Source: Prevotella sp.
Lineage (GTDB): Bacteria; Bacteroidota; Bacteroidia; Bacteroidales; Bacteroidaceae
NCBI GenBank assembly: GCA_017538105.1
Contig: JAFYJN010000041.1
Span: 1 to 64,000 of the forward strand
Direction of reading: 5' to 3'
Length of the DNA stretch: 64,000 nt
The position numbers and the translations under genes were made by a program. The notes under the pieces are model-generated. The model saw only the letters and a list, made by a program, of their open reading frames with translations, was not told the DNA's origin and ran no database searches. Positions 16,560 to 26,889 of the stretch are shown piece after piece (position 1 is the first letter of the stretch; every line of letters begins with the position of its first letter).

Positions 16560-17575
16560 TTTTTTGTTATAATATTCCAGAAATATAATCGGATTTTATC
16601 TAATAAGATTGAGATAGAAAACACACTTAGCATAAAAACGAACACCAATAGGATAAATACAATACCAGAATTATTATTGAATATTTTTCCAATAAACAGT
16701 GCATAATAGCCTCGAAGAATTATCTCATTTCCATGAGTAAGATATACAGCAAAGGCGGAAATGGCTACCCAATTAATAAAGTTATTCTGAAATTTTAATC
16801 TTGAAAAAGCAATTAAAAGAATAATCGCGGCACAAATCATGAAAGGGCTAGAATAAGCATATAACCTACCAGCGATGGGGTAACCTTTGTATGTAATAAA
16901 CGACGACAATAATGCTAGTGCAAATATTATCAATATGAACAATCCTGTCAACTTCGCAAACCCCCATCTATACCATGGTTGGGGATATAGGCGTAAATAT
17001 CTGGCAGTTAAATAAAGTCCTAAAAAAGAAATAGGAGAATACCCGCCACCAATCCATGGCGTACTATCCGCAAAACACCAACCATAAATAGTTTGAAATA
17101 CATAAAAGGCAATGATTGTCTTCAATAGTTGCCTAGAAGAACAACTCTCGGCAAATGTATTGAGAACAGGTGCAAGTATCATTAAGACCAAATATGCTTT
17201 AACAAACCATAACTGATTGGAAGGAATTAGGAAAACATAGGAAAATATATTTAGATTCAAGTATTTATCTTTATCAATAATAATAAGAACGCAAAAGGCT
17301 AGAATTGTAAAGAAAAGAACTTGAAATAACAATTTGAAAAAAGACTTTAAAGTAGGTCTTATTCCAAACCACCCTGAAATTAATACAAATAGATTTACTC
17401 CTACACTTGATAAGCCATAAAAGAAGAAAAATGAATAAGTATAACCAAAATTGTTGTGGGATTGCTCGATTGTAGGAAGTCCCCCTAAAGACATACTTGT
17501 AGCATGAATGATTAGGATGAGAAACATTGCGAAAATACGCAATAATTCCATGTTCGATTGTCTGATAGAAGCCAT
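16556..17575 (-). CDS. Membrane acyltransferase, family 3
   Basis: 339 residues with about ten hydrophobic helices. The N-terminal [20 protein letters not shown] contains the conserved Arg and the catalytic-site His of acyltransferase-3 proteins, which O-acetylate surface sugars at the inner membrane. A second possible start is Met9; the first Met is kept because it is adjacent to the preceding gene. The gene is clearly AT-rich compared with the heptose genes next to it, which suggests separate origin. Confidence 0.85.
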   Translation of the reverse strand: MASIRQSNMELLRIFAMFLILIIHATSMSLGGLPTIEQSHNNFGYTYSFFFFYGLSSVGVNLFVLISGWFGIRPTLKSFFKLLFQVLFFTILAFCVLIIIDKDKYLNLNIFSYVFLIPSNQLWFVKAYLVLMILAPVLNTFAESCSSRQLLKTIIAFYVFQTIYGWCFADSTPWIGGGYSPISFLGLYLTARYLRLYPQPWYRWGFAKLTGLFILIIFALALLSSFITYKGYPIAGRLYAYSSPFMICAAIILLIAFSRLKFQNNFINWVAISAFAVYLTHGNEIILRGYYALFIGKIFNNNSGIVFILLVFVFMLSVFSISILLDKIRLYFWNIITKK

Positions 17576-17583
17576 CTTAAAGT

Positions 17584-18738
17584 CTATCTATAGAATTTGT
17601 CTTCATCATAATTATGGTCGTACTCATACAATTCCCAGGTATAGTCTCCATCTCTATATCCATCAGTGAAAAATGTCTTGTATGGATAAAGATTTAAATA
17701 GGCTTGCCATGCAATGAAGATACGCATATATAGAAATAAACTCACAACAATCAAGACCATAGATATGGAGTTCGCATATTTTATTCTTGTTGCCAAAGAA
17801 GTAAGCGTGGCTATCAAACCAATGAAGAAACACCAAGAAAGACGCCCACCATTCTCTGACTGAATAAATACCAACAACACTCCGCAAAAAATTATGGCCA
17901 TATTTAGCAATATTATCTGTAACTTGTTATGGCCAACTTTTTCGTAGTTGTTGAGAATAAAGAATAAGAAAAATACAGCCTCTATAAAATATGCAATACG
18001 AAATCCAGAACCCACTTCGTAACCTGCCATTCGTGATGTGTCACCAGACACATCAGCATAGGCGTCATAAAGGGAGTTGATAGGTCCCCATAGTCCTATG
18101 AGAAAGCATGCTAGCATGATCCAAACAACACTGTCCTTTGAAAACTTCTTAATAGGCATGAAATAAAAAGGAACAAATAACAGCGTGGAGTTATGGAAAG
18201 TGGCAGAAATAACAGCTATTAGAAGAAATTTCCATTTTTTTCGTTTCTCTATATAGGGTATGGAATGCCAAATAATGCTCACTGCAAGAATCTGTCGTAG
18301 ATAGGTGAATGTGAAAAAAAACATCAAAGCCAGGAAAAGTACAATGGCAAATGGATAATTTTCAACATATTTTTTTAATGCTACAAATAATGATGAATAT
18401 ATGAGAAAAGTGACAATTAGTATAAAAATGTATCTATTTCTGGTTATAAAACCAATAAGTACATTTAACATGTCAAACCCTAATTCGCTAGGATATTGTT
18501 CGAAAATCAATGTTTTATAAAAAGGGACTCCCGCTTTTAACTGATCTGCAACATAATCGAAAAGTTCACCATAAATATATCGGTCATACCCTCCTAACAT
18601 ATCAGCAATTCCCACAAAAATGGCCAAACCACCAACATAGGTCAATAAGAACGTGTAATTCCTATATTTTGAAGGTTTTTCTGCTGTAAGCAAATAAACA
18701 AATACTGGAATCAAAAAAATAGTCAGATATAATAGCAT
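17584..18738 (-). CDS. EpsG-family membrane protein, probable Wzy polymerase
   Basis: 384 residues, about ten to eleven transmembrane segments. The N-terminal pattern ADMLGGYDRYIYGELFDYV and the central TYLRQILAVSIIWHSIPYIE are typical of EpsG proteins, which polymerise lipid-linked repeats in the periplasm. It is the only polymerase candidate in the window, next to an initiating transferase and a Wzx flippase. AT-rich like its neighbour. Polymerase activity is inferred from family and context. Confidence 0.8.
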   Translation of the reverse strand: MLLYLTIFLIPVFVYLLTAEKPSKYRNYTFLLTYVGGLAIFVGIADMLGGYDRYIYGELFDYVADQLKAGVPFYKTLIFEQYPSELGFDMLNVLIGFITRNRYIFILIVTFLIYSSLFVALKKYVENYPFAIVLFLALMFFFTFTYLRQILAVSIIWHSIPYIEKRKKWKFLLIAVISATFHNSTLLFVPFYFMPIKKFSKDSVVWIMLACFLIGLWGPINSLYDAYADVSGDTSRMAGYEVGSGFRIAYFIEAVFFLFFILNNYEKVGHNKLQIILLNMAIIFCGVLLVFIQSENGGRLSWCFFIGLIATLTSLATRIKYANSISMVLIVVSLFLYMRIFIAWQAYLNLYPYKTFFTDGYRDGDYTWELYEYDHNYDEDKFYR

Positions 18739-18789
18739 GATTGAAACGCTTTTATTCTAATTATTGCATTATAATCAAAACCACCGTTT

Positions 18790-19779
18790 CTATTTTAGTA
18801 AGAACTCACGGTTGAGTATAAAACTCATTGCCCATCGTTTGAAATTCCGAATGGGTAAATGCAAAGGATAGAATTTGTGTTCTTTTAATTTTGCCAGCAC
18901 AGCCTCGTTCACCCCATTTCCCCTCCATTCTTCCCTGTTCTTATATAGGTTGTACACACATCCGAACAAGGCACCATCGGCATGGTCTTGGATTTTTCTC
19001 GATAGTTCTTTGTCCTTATCTTTAAATGATTGTGCCAACTTATAAAAAGAATCCACTATTTCCACTTTGTCGGATTGGTATTTAATCCATTTAGCCCCTG
19101 TCTTTGTATGGCTGATGGAACCATTTCGAATGATGTAATTATAGATGATGTCATTCTTGAATATCACCTTTTCGGCTACAGCCATCATCCGATATGTAAA
19201 TTCCACGTCTTGTTGAGTAAGGCCCTTTTTGAAACGCAAATTGTTCTTTAATAAAAAATCACGCCTCAACAGTAATGCGCATACAGAACTAGGCATAAAA
19301 CCTTTGATAATGGCTTCGCGCCCAGAAATAATAACATCATGTGGAACTTTTGAGTGTGTTGCTCCAAAGCCCTTCCGCTTAGTTGTCTTATCTCCCATCT
19401 TAAAGCACCATTCAAAAACAAAGTCAAATACATCGATGTTTTTGTCATTTTCAAGAACGTTTATGATGGGTGTAAGATCAGATGATACCAAGTCATCTGA
19501 ATCAACAAACCAAATATATTTTGTCTCAGCATTGTCGATACCCGTATTCCGAGCCATACTCAATCCGCCATTTTCCCTATTGACCATTCGAAGGTTGTCA
19601 TGGTCTTTCATTAGTCTTTCAACGATTTCCGGCCCTTTGTCTTTGGAGCCATCGTTTACTACGACTACATCAAACAACTCAATGGGCAGATTCGACCCGT
19701 AAATGGAGGCAACGATTCGCTCCATATAATTCTCCGAGTCGTACATCGGGATGACGATGGACAGCTTTTTCTCAATCAT
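18790..19779 (-). CDS. Glycosyltransferase family 2
   Basis: 329 residues. GT-A signature KLSIVIPMYDSENYMERIVA, donor site VVVNDGSKDKGPEIVE and metal-binding YIWFVDSDDLV near residue 95. A later GLTQQDVEFTYRM segment matches the E/D-D acceptor-side motif of capsule GT2 enzymes. Overlaps the LicD gene upstream by 8 nt. Confidence 0.87.
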   Translation of the reverse strand: MIEKKLSIVIPMYDSENYMERIVASIYGSNLPIELFDVVVVNDGSKDKGPEIVERLMKDHDNLRMVNRENGGLSMARNTGIDNAETKYIWFVDSDDLVSSDLTPIINVLENDKNIDVFDFVFEWCFKMGDKTTKRKGFGATHSKVPHDVIISGREAIIKGFMPSSVCALLLRRDFLLKNNLRFKKGLTQQDVEFTYRMMAVAEKVIFKNDIIYNYIIRNGSISHTKTGAKWIKYQSDKVEIVDSFYKLAQSFKDKDKELSRKIQDHADGALFGCVYNLYKNREEWRGNGVNEAVLAKLKEHKFYPLHLPIRNFKRWAMSFILNREFLLK

Positions 19780-20716
19780 ATTGTATTCCTTTTTCTTTCA
19801 GCACTTCTGCAAATGGCCTTCCTGTATCAAGCACTTTGAAGGTATGCATGGCAAAACCTGTTTTTACGGGTTCCATATAATTGCCGTATTTCATCTTCAG
19901 ATATTCATCATAGTGTGGAGGAATGGGCATTTTCGTAAACTCAAAGTCCATCATCACCAAATGGTCATAATCCGTTTTCAGCGACCTGTCGTTCTTCTGA
20001 AGGAAACTCAGTTCACCGATATAGGGGATGTCATTCCTGTCGTTATATCGTTGGCAAACCTCCTCAAACTTGGCAAAGAGCTTCTTTTGGTATGCGCCTC
20101 CCACCTTTGTTCCCGTTAACTTGAATTTCAGATAATAGAGTAACCGTACCATCTTCCTGGGCAAAGATGCACCCTTCTCCATGCAATAATCCATCCTATT
20201 GCATGTCATCACCCTCTGGTATTGCGAGAATAGTTTCACGGCTTCGCTCCATTGCTGTTCAAACAACTGTTCATCGTCAATATACGCATCCAATGGGAAG
20301 ATGTCGATAAAGATGCCATGCTTGGTGAGATATGGGTTTTCGTAACCTGTCGTGTCAAGGTTGAGTAACTTGGCGTCACCATATACGAAATGTGGGTCAA
20401 CGTGGAAGTTTTCAAAGAAATACGGATGCTTGAATTCATCGGCCGCCACTTTGCAGAGTACCTCATAGTCCTCACGAGGCATCATGAAGTCCAGATCGTC
20501 ATCCCAAGGGATGAATCCTTTGTGGCGGACAGCTCCCAGAATCGTTCCCGCGTTGGCCGCAAGTCGCAGTCCATGTTTGTCGCATACCCTTTTTAATTCT
20601 GCATACAAGTCCAATTCAATGGCCCACACCTCTTTCATCTGGCGGTCAATCTTGTGACCCCATCGTTCTTCTTCCTCGAAAAACTGTTTTGGAATGTCAA
20701 TTTTTAAATCAACCAT
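19772..20716 (-). CDS. LicD-family phosphotransferase (second copy)
   Basis: 314 residues. The LicD core NAGTILGAVRHKGFIPWDDD lies at about residues 56-75, followed by DLDFMMPREDYEVL. Predicted to transfer a phospho-substituent from a nucleotide donor to the glycan in the cytoplasm. It is not a close duplicate of the LicD at 10788: it is longer and differs outside the core, so the two probably act on different positions or groups. Coupled to the following GT2 gene by an 8-nt overlap. Confidence 0.87.
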   Translation of the reverse strand: MVDLKIDIPKQFFEEEERWGHKIDRQMKEVWAIELDLYAELKRVCDKHGLRLAANAGTILGAVRHKGFIPWDDDLDFMMPREDYEVLCKVAADEFKHPYFFENFHVDPHFVYGDAKLLNLDTTGYENPYLTKHGIFIDIFPLDAYIDDEQLFEQQWSEAVKLFSQYQRVMTCNRMDYCMEKGASLPRKMVRLLYYLKFKLTGTKVGGAYQKKLFAKFEEVCQRYNDRNDIPYIGELSFLQKNDRSLKTDYDHLVMMDFEFTKMPIPPHYDEYLKMKYGNYMEPVKTGFAMHTFKVLDTGRPFAEVLKEKGIQYD

Positions 20717-20728
20717 GTCAATTGCGAC

Positions 20729-22012
20729 TTACAGTCTGCCATCGATTTGTGTTTTTTCCAGAATGCCCTTCACATCGAATACCACGCCACATTTGCTGTC
20801 TTTCAAAAATTCACGAACGTCAACATCCTTGAATTCGTTGTGCGCTACACAAAGGATAACGGCATCGAATTTTCCTTTCAGTTGCGACATGTCACCTTCG
20901 AACAGGTTGATGCCGTATTCTTTTTTCACGATAGCCGGCATGGCCCAGGGATCAAACACCTGCGCATTCACATGATACTCCTTGAGGGCTTGGTAGATGT
21001 TCACGACCTTGGTATTGCGCACATCGGGACAGTTCTCCTTAAACGTGAATCCCAGCATCAAAATATTGGAGTTAAGCACCTGAATGCCCTTTTTGAGCAT
21101 CAGCTTGATGGTCTCGTTGGCTACATATTCGCCCATGCCATCGTTCATCCGTCGTCCTGCGAGAATAATCTCCGGGTTATACCCATGTCGCTGGGCACAC
21201 TGTGCCAGATAATACGGGTCAACACCTATGCAATGGCCGCCCACTAGACCGGGCTTGAAAGGCAGGAAGTTCCATTTTGTGGAAGCCGCCTCCAGCACAT
21301 CCTGTGTGTCAATACCCATCTTGTTGAATATTTTCGACAGCTCATTGACGAAAGCGATGTTGATGTCACGTTGTGAATTCTCGATTACCTTGGCGGCTTC
21401 GGCCACTTTTATCGAAGGAGCTTTGTGCGTGCCTGCGGTGATGACGCTGGCATAGACATTGTTGACGATGTCGGCGATTTCCGGAGTGGAGCCAGAGGTC
21501 ACTTTCTTGATATGTTCCACCGTATGCTGCTTGTCACCTGGGTTGATGCGCTCAGGAGAGTAACCAGCAAAGAAGTCGGTGTTGAACTTCATTCCCGATA
21601 CCTTTTCTACCACTGGAATGCACTCGTCTTCTGTCACACCGGGATAGACAGTGGATTCAAATACCACAATGTCATTTTTCCCTATCACCTTGCCTACCGT
21701 TTCACTTGCCTTATACAAAGGTGTGAGGTCGGGATTGTTGTTCTCGTCAACAGGCGTGGGAACCGCCACTACATAGAAATTGCAATCGCGTATTTTATCT
21801 AGTTCGGTAGTACACACGAATCCATGTTTGGAAATGGCTTCCTGTAACAGTTCATCGGCTACCTCCAATGTGGCATCATGTCCACCCATCAAAGCATCGA
21901 CACGACTTTGGTTCATGTCAAATCCAACTGTAGGGTATTTTGTCGAGAAAAGACGAGCCAATGGCAGACCCACATACCCGAGGCCGATAACGCATATTTT
22001 AATATTTTCCAT
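20729..22012 (-). CDS. UDP-N-acetylhexosamine 6-dehydrogenase (WbpO/TviB type)
   Basis: 427 residues. NAD-binding ICVIGLGYVGLPLARLFSTK at the N-terminus, central AEAAKVIENSQRDINIAFVN and the catalytic-cysteine motif GLVGGHCIGVDPYYLAQ near residue 250, then the C-terminal domain with LGFTFKENCPDVRNTK. The start MENIKICVIGLGYVGLPLA is like TviB/WbpO, which oxidise UDP-GalNAc to UDP-GalNAcA. With the epimerase gene just upstream this gives an acidic sugar donor. UDP-ManNAc as substrate cannot be excluded. Confidence 0.87.
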   Translation of the reverse strand: MENIKICVIGLGYVGLPLARLFSTKYPTVGFDMNQSRVDALMGGHDATLEVADELLQEAISKHGFVCTTELDKIRDCNFYVVAVPTPVDENNNPDLTPLYKASETVGKVIGKNDIVVFESTVYPGVTEDECIPVVEKVSGMKFNTDFFAGYSPERINPGDKQHTVEHIKKVTSGSTPEIADIVNNVYASVITAGTHKAPSIKVAEAAKVIENSQRDINIAFVNELSKIFNKMGIDTQDVLEAASTKWNFLPFKPGLVGGHCIGVDPYYLAQCAQRHGYNPEIILAGRRMNDGMGEYVANETIKLMLKKGIQVLNSNILMLGFTFKENCPDVRNTKVVNIYQALKEYHVNAQVFDPWAMPAIVKKEYGINLFEGDMSQLKGKFDAVILCVAHNEFKDVDVREFLKDSKCGVVFDVKGILEKTQIDGRL

Positions 22013-22024
22013 ATTTTGAATTGA

Positions 22025-23005
22025 TTATAAATTTTCCCAATACCATTTTGTGGCTTCTTTCAAGCCATCTCGTAAACTATATTTCGGGGCATATCCCAAG
22101 AGGGATTTTGCCTTGTCGATGCAAGCGAGAGAGTGGGGGATGTCGCCCAGTCGGTTTGGTCCGTGAACGGGTTCCACGTCAAGGATACGGCTGTCGTATT
22201 CGCCCATAAATTCTTTCATGTATCCCACCAGTTGGTTCAGGGTGGTTCGCTCTCCGAATGCCACATTGTATATCTGGTTCACCGCATCGGGATTGGTTGT
22301 CTCGAGTGCCAGCATGTTCATTTGGATAACATTGTCTACGTAGGTAAAATCTCGGCTAAATTCCCCATCTCCATTGATAACAGGAGCGGTAAGCGATTTC
22401 AGTTGTTTGAAGAAAAGAGGAATCACCGCGGCATATGCCCCATGGGGATCTTGCCTACGTCCGAACACGTTGAAATACCTTAGTCCAATGAACTCTATTC
22501 CATAAGTGCGGGCGAAGACGTCGGCATACAGTTCATCCACATATTTCGTGATGGCATACGGCGAAAGAGGTCTTCCTATCACATCCTCCACCTTGGGAAG
22601 CGTCTTACTGTCACCGTAGGTGGAACTGCTGGCTGCGAAAACAAATCGTTTTACGCCTGCATCTCTTGCGGCTACCAACATATTCAGAAATCCGCTGATG
22701 TTGACAGCATTTGTTGTGATGGGGTCTTTGATGGAACGGGGCACGGAACCTAATGCCGCTTCATGAAGTACATATTCCATGCCTTCAACTGCTTTCTTGC
22801 AGTCATCAAGGTTCCTGATGTCGCCTACCTGCAATTCAAAACGCCCATTATAGGTATCAAAAAACGGCAGGAGATTCTCAATATGCCCTGTGGCAAAATT
22901 GTCCAAAACCCTGACAGAATGGCCTTCTGCCAATAGATGCTCACACAGATTGGAGCCGATAAATCCGGCACCGCCGGTTACTAATACTTTCATTAAATTA
23001 TGCAA
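22025..23005 (-). CDS. UDP-N-acetylglucosamine 4-epimerase (WbpP/TviC type)
   Basis: 326 residues, an extended short-chain dehydrogenase. NAD motif VTGGAGFIGSNLCEHLLAEG, Ser/Thr of ASSSTYGDS, catalytic YAITK (SPYAITKYVDELYADVF) and LRYFNVFGRRQDPHGAYAAV. The last segment is typical of the group that interconverts UDP-GlcNAc and UDP-GalNAc. Pairs with the 6-dehydrogenase 12 nt downstream to make UDP-GalNAcA. The ATG could also be Met5 (22993), nearer to the Rossmann strand. Confidence 0.87.
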   Translation of the reverse strand: MHNLMKVLVTGGAGFIGSNLCEHLLAEGHSVRVLDNFATGHIENLLPFFDTYNGRFELQVGDIRNLDDCKKAVEGMEYVLHEAALGSVPRSIKDPITTNAVNISGFLNMLVAARDAGVKRFVFAASSSTYGDSKTLPKVEDVIGRPLSPYAITKYVDELYADVFARTYGIEFIGLRYFNVFGRRQDPHGAYAAVIPLFFKQLKSLTAPVINGDGEFSRDFTYVDNVIQMNMLALETTNPDAVNQIYNVAFGERTTLNQLVGYMKEFMGEYDSRILDVEPVHGPNRLGDIPHSLACIDKAKSLLGYAPKYSLRDGLKEATKWYWENL

Positions 23006-23010
23006 TTGTA

Positions 23011-24549
23011 TTATTGTTTCTTTTTCCTTATTTTAGATTTCACAAATACTTTCACCTGGTCTCTTACATTCTGGTCAAATACGAAATAATAGGCTGTCAC
23101 TATGACAAAGGATGTGCATAATAAGGCGATGGTGAAGAATGAAATAAAAGGACTTGAAATTAATTTAGCGATGATGGCCGCTAACCCTAAACTAACTAAT
23201 GCTATAGCAAATAAAGGTAGATATGTCTTTTTCAAGAATACCCTCGCCGAGAATGTGTGCATAATACGTTTCAATAATATAATATAGACGATTGTAGAGA
23301 TTGGACAACTTACTAATGTTAAGATATATGCCCATTCATACGAATGTGTAAGTTTTAAGATGATGTATGTGCCCAATAAAACTGCTACATAAAATATACA
23401 TAATGATATGTTTAAGTACTTAATCTTTCCAGAAGCAATGATTGCCGAATTAATAAAAGTATTAAAACTATTAAAGAAATTGGCGAATAAAAGAATCTGA
23501 CAAATAACAACTGCGCCTGAAGGCACTTCCTTCAGCCAAACAGACATCAAAAAATCCATATTGAAAATGAAAGGGATTGTAGTCAAGATTGTTACCAAAG
23601 CTGTAAACTTTGTACCCAACCCTATCAGCTCGTTAACCCTTTGAAAATTAGAAACTGAATAAGACTTGATAATTTGCGGATTAAAAGCTGCCTTGATATT
23701 TTTAGTAAAAGTATATAGAAGTCCTTGCACTTGCAAAGCCACACCTGCCGCAGCATTCAGCAATGTTCCAAAGAAACGGTTAATCAGAATGTTGACACCT
23801 TGATTTTTGAGAGTAAGTGATATACTTCCTAACATGCTCCAACTGGAGAATGTTATCATCTCCTTAAACAAAGGCTTGTCGAAACGAAGTGTAATATGGC
23901 ATTCCTCGAAATGCTTAACACAATAATAACGATAATAAATTCTAAAGGTGATAGCCAACACCATAATTAAGATGCTATACATGATAAGGTCGTCACCCGA
24001 GAAAACCAACAAGAATGCAGCTATCCCTAATTTACATATTGCAATAACAACAGCTATGTAAGCAAAGACCGTCATGTGCTCATGTGAAGTTATTGAAGCG
24101 TCATAGGGTGTTTGAGTTATACTCATGGCAAAATTAACAACTGTAGCCTGATATACCCAGTTGGCCGCCACCATTCTCCCTTCAGGAATGACCAATTGGG
24201 TGTTGATGAACCATAAACCTATGGTTTCTGCCACCAACACAAAAATCCCAGCCAACCCTATATGTACCCATGCTGCCGTGGAAAAGGTCTTTTTCAGGTT
24301 GTCTAGGTCTTTCTTGCCCAAAGCGAAAGTAAGGAATCGGGATGTGGCTCCTCCCAAAGCAGCTACTAACACATCAATGAGCACTATGGTTCCACCGACA
24401 ACATTGTAGATACCATAGTCAGATACGCCCAAGGCTTGCAACACTATACGAGAAGTATAGAAACTAATAGCCATGGTGACGAACATACGGATATACAACA
24501 CCGTAGCGTTCTTGGCTATCAGTTTGTTACCTGTCAATTGTTCACCCAT
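23011..24549 (-). CDS. wzx: Polysaccharide flippase
   Basis: 512 residues, 12-14 transmembrane helices, MOP superfamily. N-terminal region with RMFVTMAISFYTSRIVLQAL, GVSDYGIYNVVGG and LGGATSRFLTFALGKKD matches the Bacteroidetes group of Wzx-like exporters. It would flip the finished undecaprenyl-linked repeat to the periplasmic face for the EpsG-type polymerase. Ends 6 nt before the epimerase gene. Confidence 0.87.
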   Translation of the reverse strand: MGEQLTGNKLIAKNATVLYIRMFVTMAISFYTSRIVLQALGVSDYGIYNVVGGTIVLIDVLVAALGGATSRFLTFALGKKDLDNLKKTFSTAAWVHIGLAGIFVLVAETIGLWFINTQLVIPEGRMVAANWVYQATVVNFAMSITQTPYDASITSHEHMTVFAYIAVVIAICKLGIAAFLLVFSGDDLIMYSILIMVLAITFRIYYRYYCVKHFEECHITLRFDKPLFKEMITFSSWSMLGSISLTLKNQGVNILINRFFGTLLNAAAGVALQVQGLLYTFTKNIKAAFNPQIIKSYSVSNFQRVNELIGLGTKFTALVTILTTIPFIFNMDFLMSVWLKEVPSGAVVICQILLFANFFNSFNTFINSAIIASGKIKYLNISLCIFYVAVLLGTYIILKLTHSYEWAYILTLVSCPISTIVYIILLKRIMHTFSARVFLKKTYLPLFAIALVSLGLAAIIAKLISSPFISFFTIALLCTSFVIVTAYYFVFDQNVRDQVKVFVKSKIRKKKQ

Positions 24550-24581
24550 ATTTTGTCAGCAGCAGTTCCTTGTAAACCTTT

Positions 24582-25565
24582 TTATTCGTTTGAGAAAACT
24601 ATCTTATAGATACCCGTTCCCCCACTGGCAATGAATATTTCTCCGTCAACCTCGAAAATGTCCTCTGGCTCCCATTTGGCACCAAAGTCAGACTTAAGGT
24701 CAATCAGTTTATAACGATGGTTTTCCAAATCAATTATTCTCATCTTATTATCGCTTTTTCCTTCCATGGTGATGAGCAAACCGTTAATAAATATGCCCCC
24801 TTGCTTATAATAAGCGGGATCGTTCAGTATTACCCATCTTGAGACAATGTCATTTTCTTTTAATTTTATGACTTTTCCGTCTTCAATTTTTGGAAGTCTG
24901 AATTGATAGATGTAAAAGTCCGTAATTGGACTGGTTTTTCCCGCATATACGTAAATAAAACCATTCTTCTTATCTAAAATGGCGTCAGGTGAGTATTGCA
25001 AAGGTTTTTCCTTTTCACATGGTAAATCAATTCTTTGCACCGTTTCTATTTTGTAGTTCTCGCCTTGTTTGAAAATACGGTCTACCACGATACATCTTGC
25101 GTATTTGCCATATTGACTAGAATAAAGAAGTGGAAATTCATCTTGAGAGTCATATAATGTATTGCTGAAATCAGCGTTGTTGCAGGGGTAATTCTCGTTA
25201 TACTCGGGCTGGATAGTAGTGATTAGCTGTTTGTTTTTGATATCTATAATATCAAGTAGAGAGTGTCCACCTTCAAACTGACATAAATAGCCATTATAAG
25301 CATCTCCTCCTTGTTTGCCACGATTCCCCCTTGGCTGCCTCATCCAATAATCTACTTTTTCAATGTTAAAATGGATGCTTTCATCTTTGTCCAAAACGAT
25401 AAAGTCGTTGGCAATGATAATGGTATCTTTTTTGTCATTATTATCAACGATAACGGTATCTCGCTTGGTGTTTTCATCAATAATCATGTCATCCTGTTCC
25501 CTATTGGAACACGACAATAAAACTAATAGACTCAATAAAGATATGGACTTCAAATATTGCTTCAT
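24582..25565 (-). CDS. Lipoprotein of unknown function in the polysaccharide locus
   Basis: 327 residues. Signal peptide with a lipobox (LVLLSCSN, Cys19), then a short Asp-rich linker with a repeated valine-aspartate-asparagine pattern (DTVIVDNNDKKDTIIIANDF). The remaining 270 residues are beta-rich, with repeated strand-turn units such as DAILDKKNGFIYVYAGKT, GGIFINGLLITMEGKS and EPEDIFEVDGEIFIASGGTG, reminiscent of a beta-propeller. No catalytic motif is recognised. It is the only lipoprotein in the locus and sits between the flippase and the CDP-glycerol genes. Confidence 0.7.
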   Translation of the reverse strand: MKQYLKSISLLSLLVLLSCSNREQDDMIIDENTKRDTVIVDNNDKKDTIIIANDFIVLDKDESIHFNIEKVDYWMRQPRGNRGKQGGDAYNGYLCQFEGGHSLLDIIDIKNKQLITTIQPEYNENYPCNNADFSNTLYDSQDEFPLLYSSQYGKYARCIVVDRIFKQGENYKIETVQRIDLPCEKEKPLQYSPDAILDKKNGFIYVYAGKTSPITDFYIYQFRLPKIEDGKVIKLKENDIVSRWVILNDPAYYKQGGIFINGLLITMEGKSDNKMRIIDLENHRYKLIDLKSDFGAKWEPEDIFEVDGEIFIASGGTGIYKIVFSNE

Positions 25566-25631
25566 TCAATAACGGTGTGAAGTCAAAGTGGCAAAGAAGA
25601 ATATAGAAAAAGGAACGTCTGTGATGTGTGG

Positions 25632-26861
25632 TTAGGAGGCGTTAGTGTCTTTTTTTATATTTAAATAGTCTAATAAATCTAAACAATAATGGGTGGAAGG
25701 AGTTATTGCGCAACTACGCACTTCATTTCTCTTCTCTTTATGGGGGTCTTTTTGCATACCGATGTCTTTTAAAAATGTAATCATGTCATTAAAGTTATAT
25801 AAATGATGACCAGGCATAAACTCAAGTGGATTGTCAAATATGAACCCCCGGGAATCTTTATAATCTTTATAGTCATCCAATGTAAATCCAATAGGTTTAT
25901 CTACCAATAAATAATCAAATGCTACTGAAGAGTAATCCGTGATAAGGGCATCAGTTTGAGATAAGAAACAATACAATTGAACATCTTCCTTTTCAAAATC
26001 AGAATTGTCTATTTCTTTAATTGATTCAAATGTGTCAAATGGAATGTTGTATTCTTTTTGAAAAGGGTGTAATTTTATTAGAATTATTATGTTATTATCT
26101 TTACAAACGCTATCCAATTGAGTCCAATCTTTTTTTTGTTGAACAATGGGGAAATTTATCATTTCTTTAGTATCATTGAATTTCCCATTCTTGTCAACGC
26201 GATAAGTAGGCATCCATAGAATAATTCTGGTATTATCGTTTTTCTTATATTTTTGAGCCATTCTAACTGCTCGGTCATCCTTTTTCAACATCCAATCATA
26301 CCGAGGATAACCTTTTGCAAGAATATATTTTTCATCAACATTCCAAAAATAGGCCTTCGTTTTAATAAATAAAGGACCGGGAACAAGGGCAATATCAAAA
26401 TTTCTTATGTTATGCCCGTCACGGCTTGAACGATCTTTATAACTACACCCATGCCATAATCGAATATAATGTTGGTCCTTTCGACCATAATTTCGATCTA
26501 CGATCATTTCATGAGTGCTCATTAAATAGTTGGCAGTGTGTATTAGCTTTAAATGTTTTAGTTTATAAGTACCATTTGGGTTCATTGAGGAGAAAAACAC
26601 TATTGGAGAATCTTTATAGACATCTTTGTATTTTTGGGGATTTTTTACATCAAAAAAAATGTTATAGTATTCCGTATAATTTTTTTCAACCATGTATTCT
26701 GCTAATGCTCTGGCATTATCTGAAAAGTCAGGTGTACTTCTAAAAATTATATTTTTCTTTTTTATAGGAAGGAATTTCTTACAACACCAAATAACAATAA
26801 TTTCCAGAACGATGTGGAACCTACGCAGATTAGTCCGAATAAAGTTTATAAACTTCTCCAT
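25632..26861 (-). CDS. CDP-glycerol glycerophosphotransferase (TagF/TarF-like)
   Basis: 409 residues. Family motifs: IRLWHGCSYKDRSSRDG (residues 132-148), ILAKGYPRYDWML, IILWMPTYRVDKNG, IILIKLHPFQKE and the C-terminal donor site ITDYSSVAFDYLLVDKPIGF. These enzymes transfer glycerol-phosphate (or ribitol-phosphate) from a CDP donor; in Gram-positives they build teichoic acid. Together with the TagD-like gene 28 nt upstream it suggests a glycerol-phosphate substituent or backbone. Strongly AT-rich. Confidence 0.87.
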   Translation of the reverse strand: MEKFINFIRTNLRRFHIVLEIIVIWCCKKFLPIKKKNIIFRSTPDFSDNARALAEYMVEKNYTEYYNIFFDVKNPQKYKDVYKDSPIVFFSSMNPNGTYKLKHLKLIHTANYLMSTHEMIVDRNYGRKDQHYIRLWHGCSYKDRSSRDGHNIRNFDIALVPGPLFIKTKAYFWNVDEKYILAKGYPRYDWMLKKDDRAVRMAQKYKKNDNTRIILWMPTYRVDKNGKFNDTKEMINFPIVQQKKDWTQLDSVCKDNNIIILIKLHPFQKEYNIPFDTFESIKEIDNSDFEKEDVQLYCFLSQTDALITDYSSVAFDYLLVDKPIGFTLDDYKDYKDSRGFIFDNPLEFMPGHHLYNFNDMITFLKDIGMQKDPHKEKRNEVRSCAITPSTHYCLDLLDYLNIKKDTNAS

Positions 26862-26889
26862 AATTCTTGAGATGATAGAATGATTTCAG

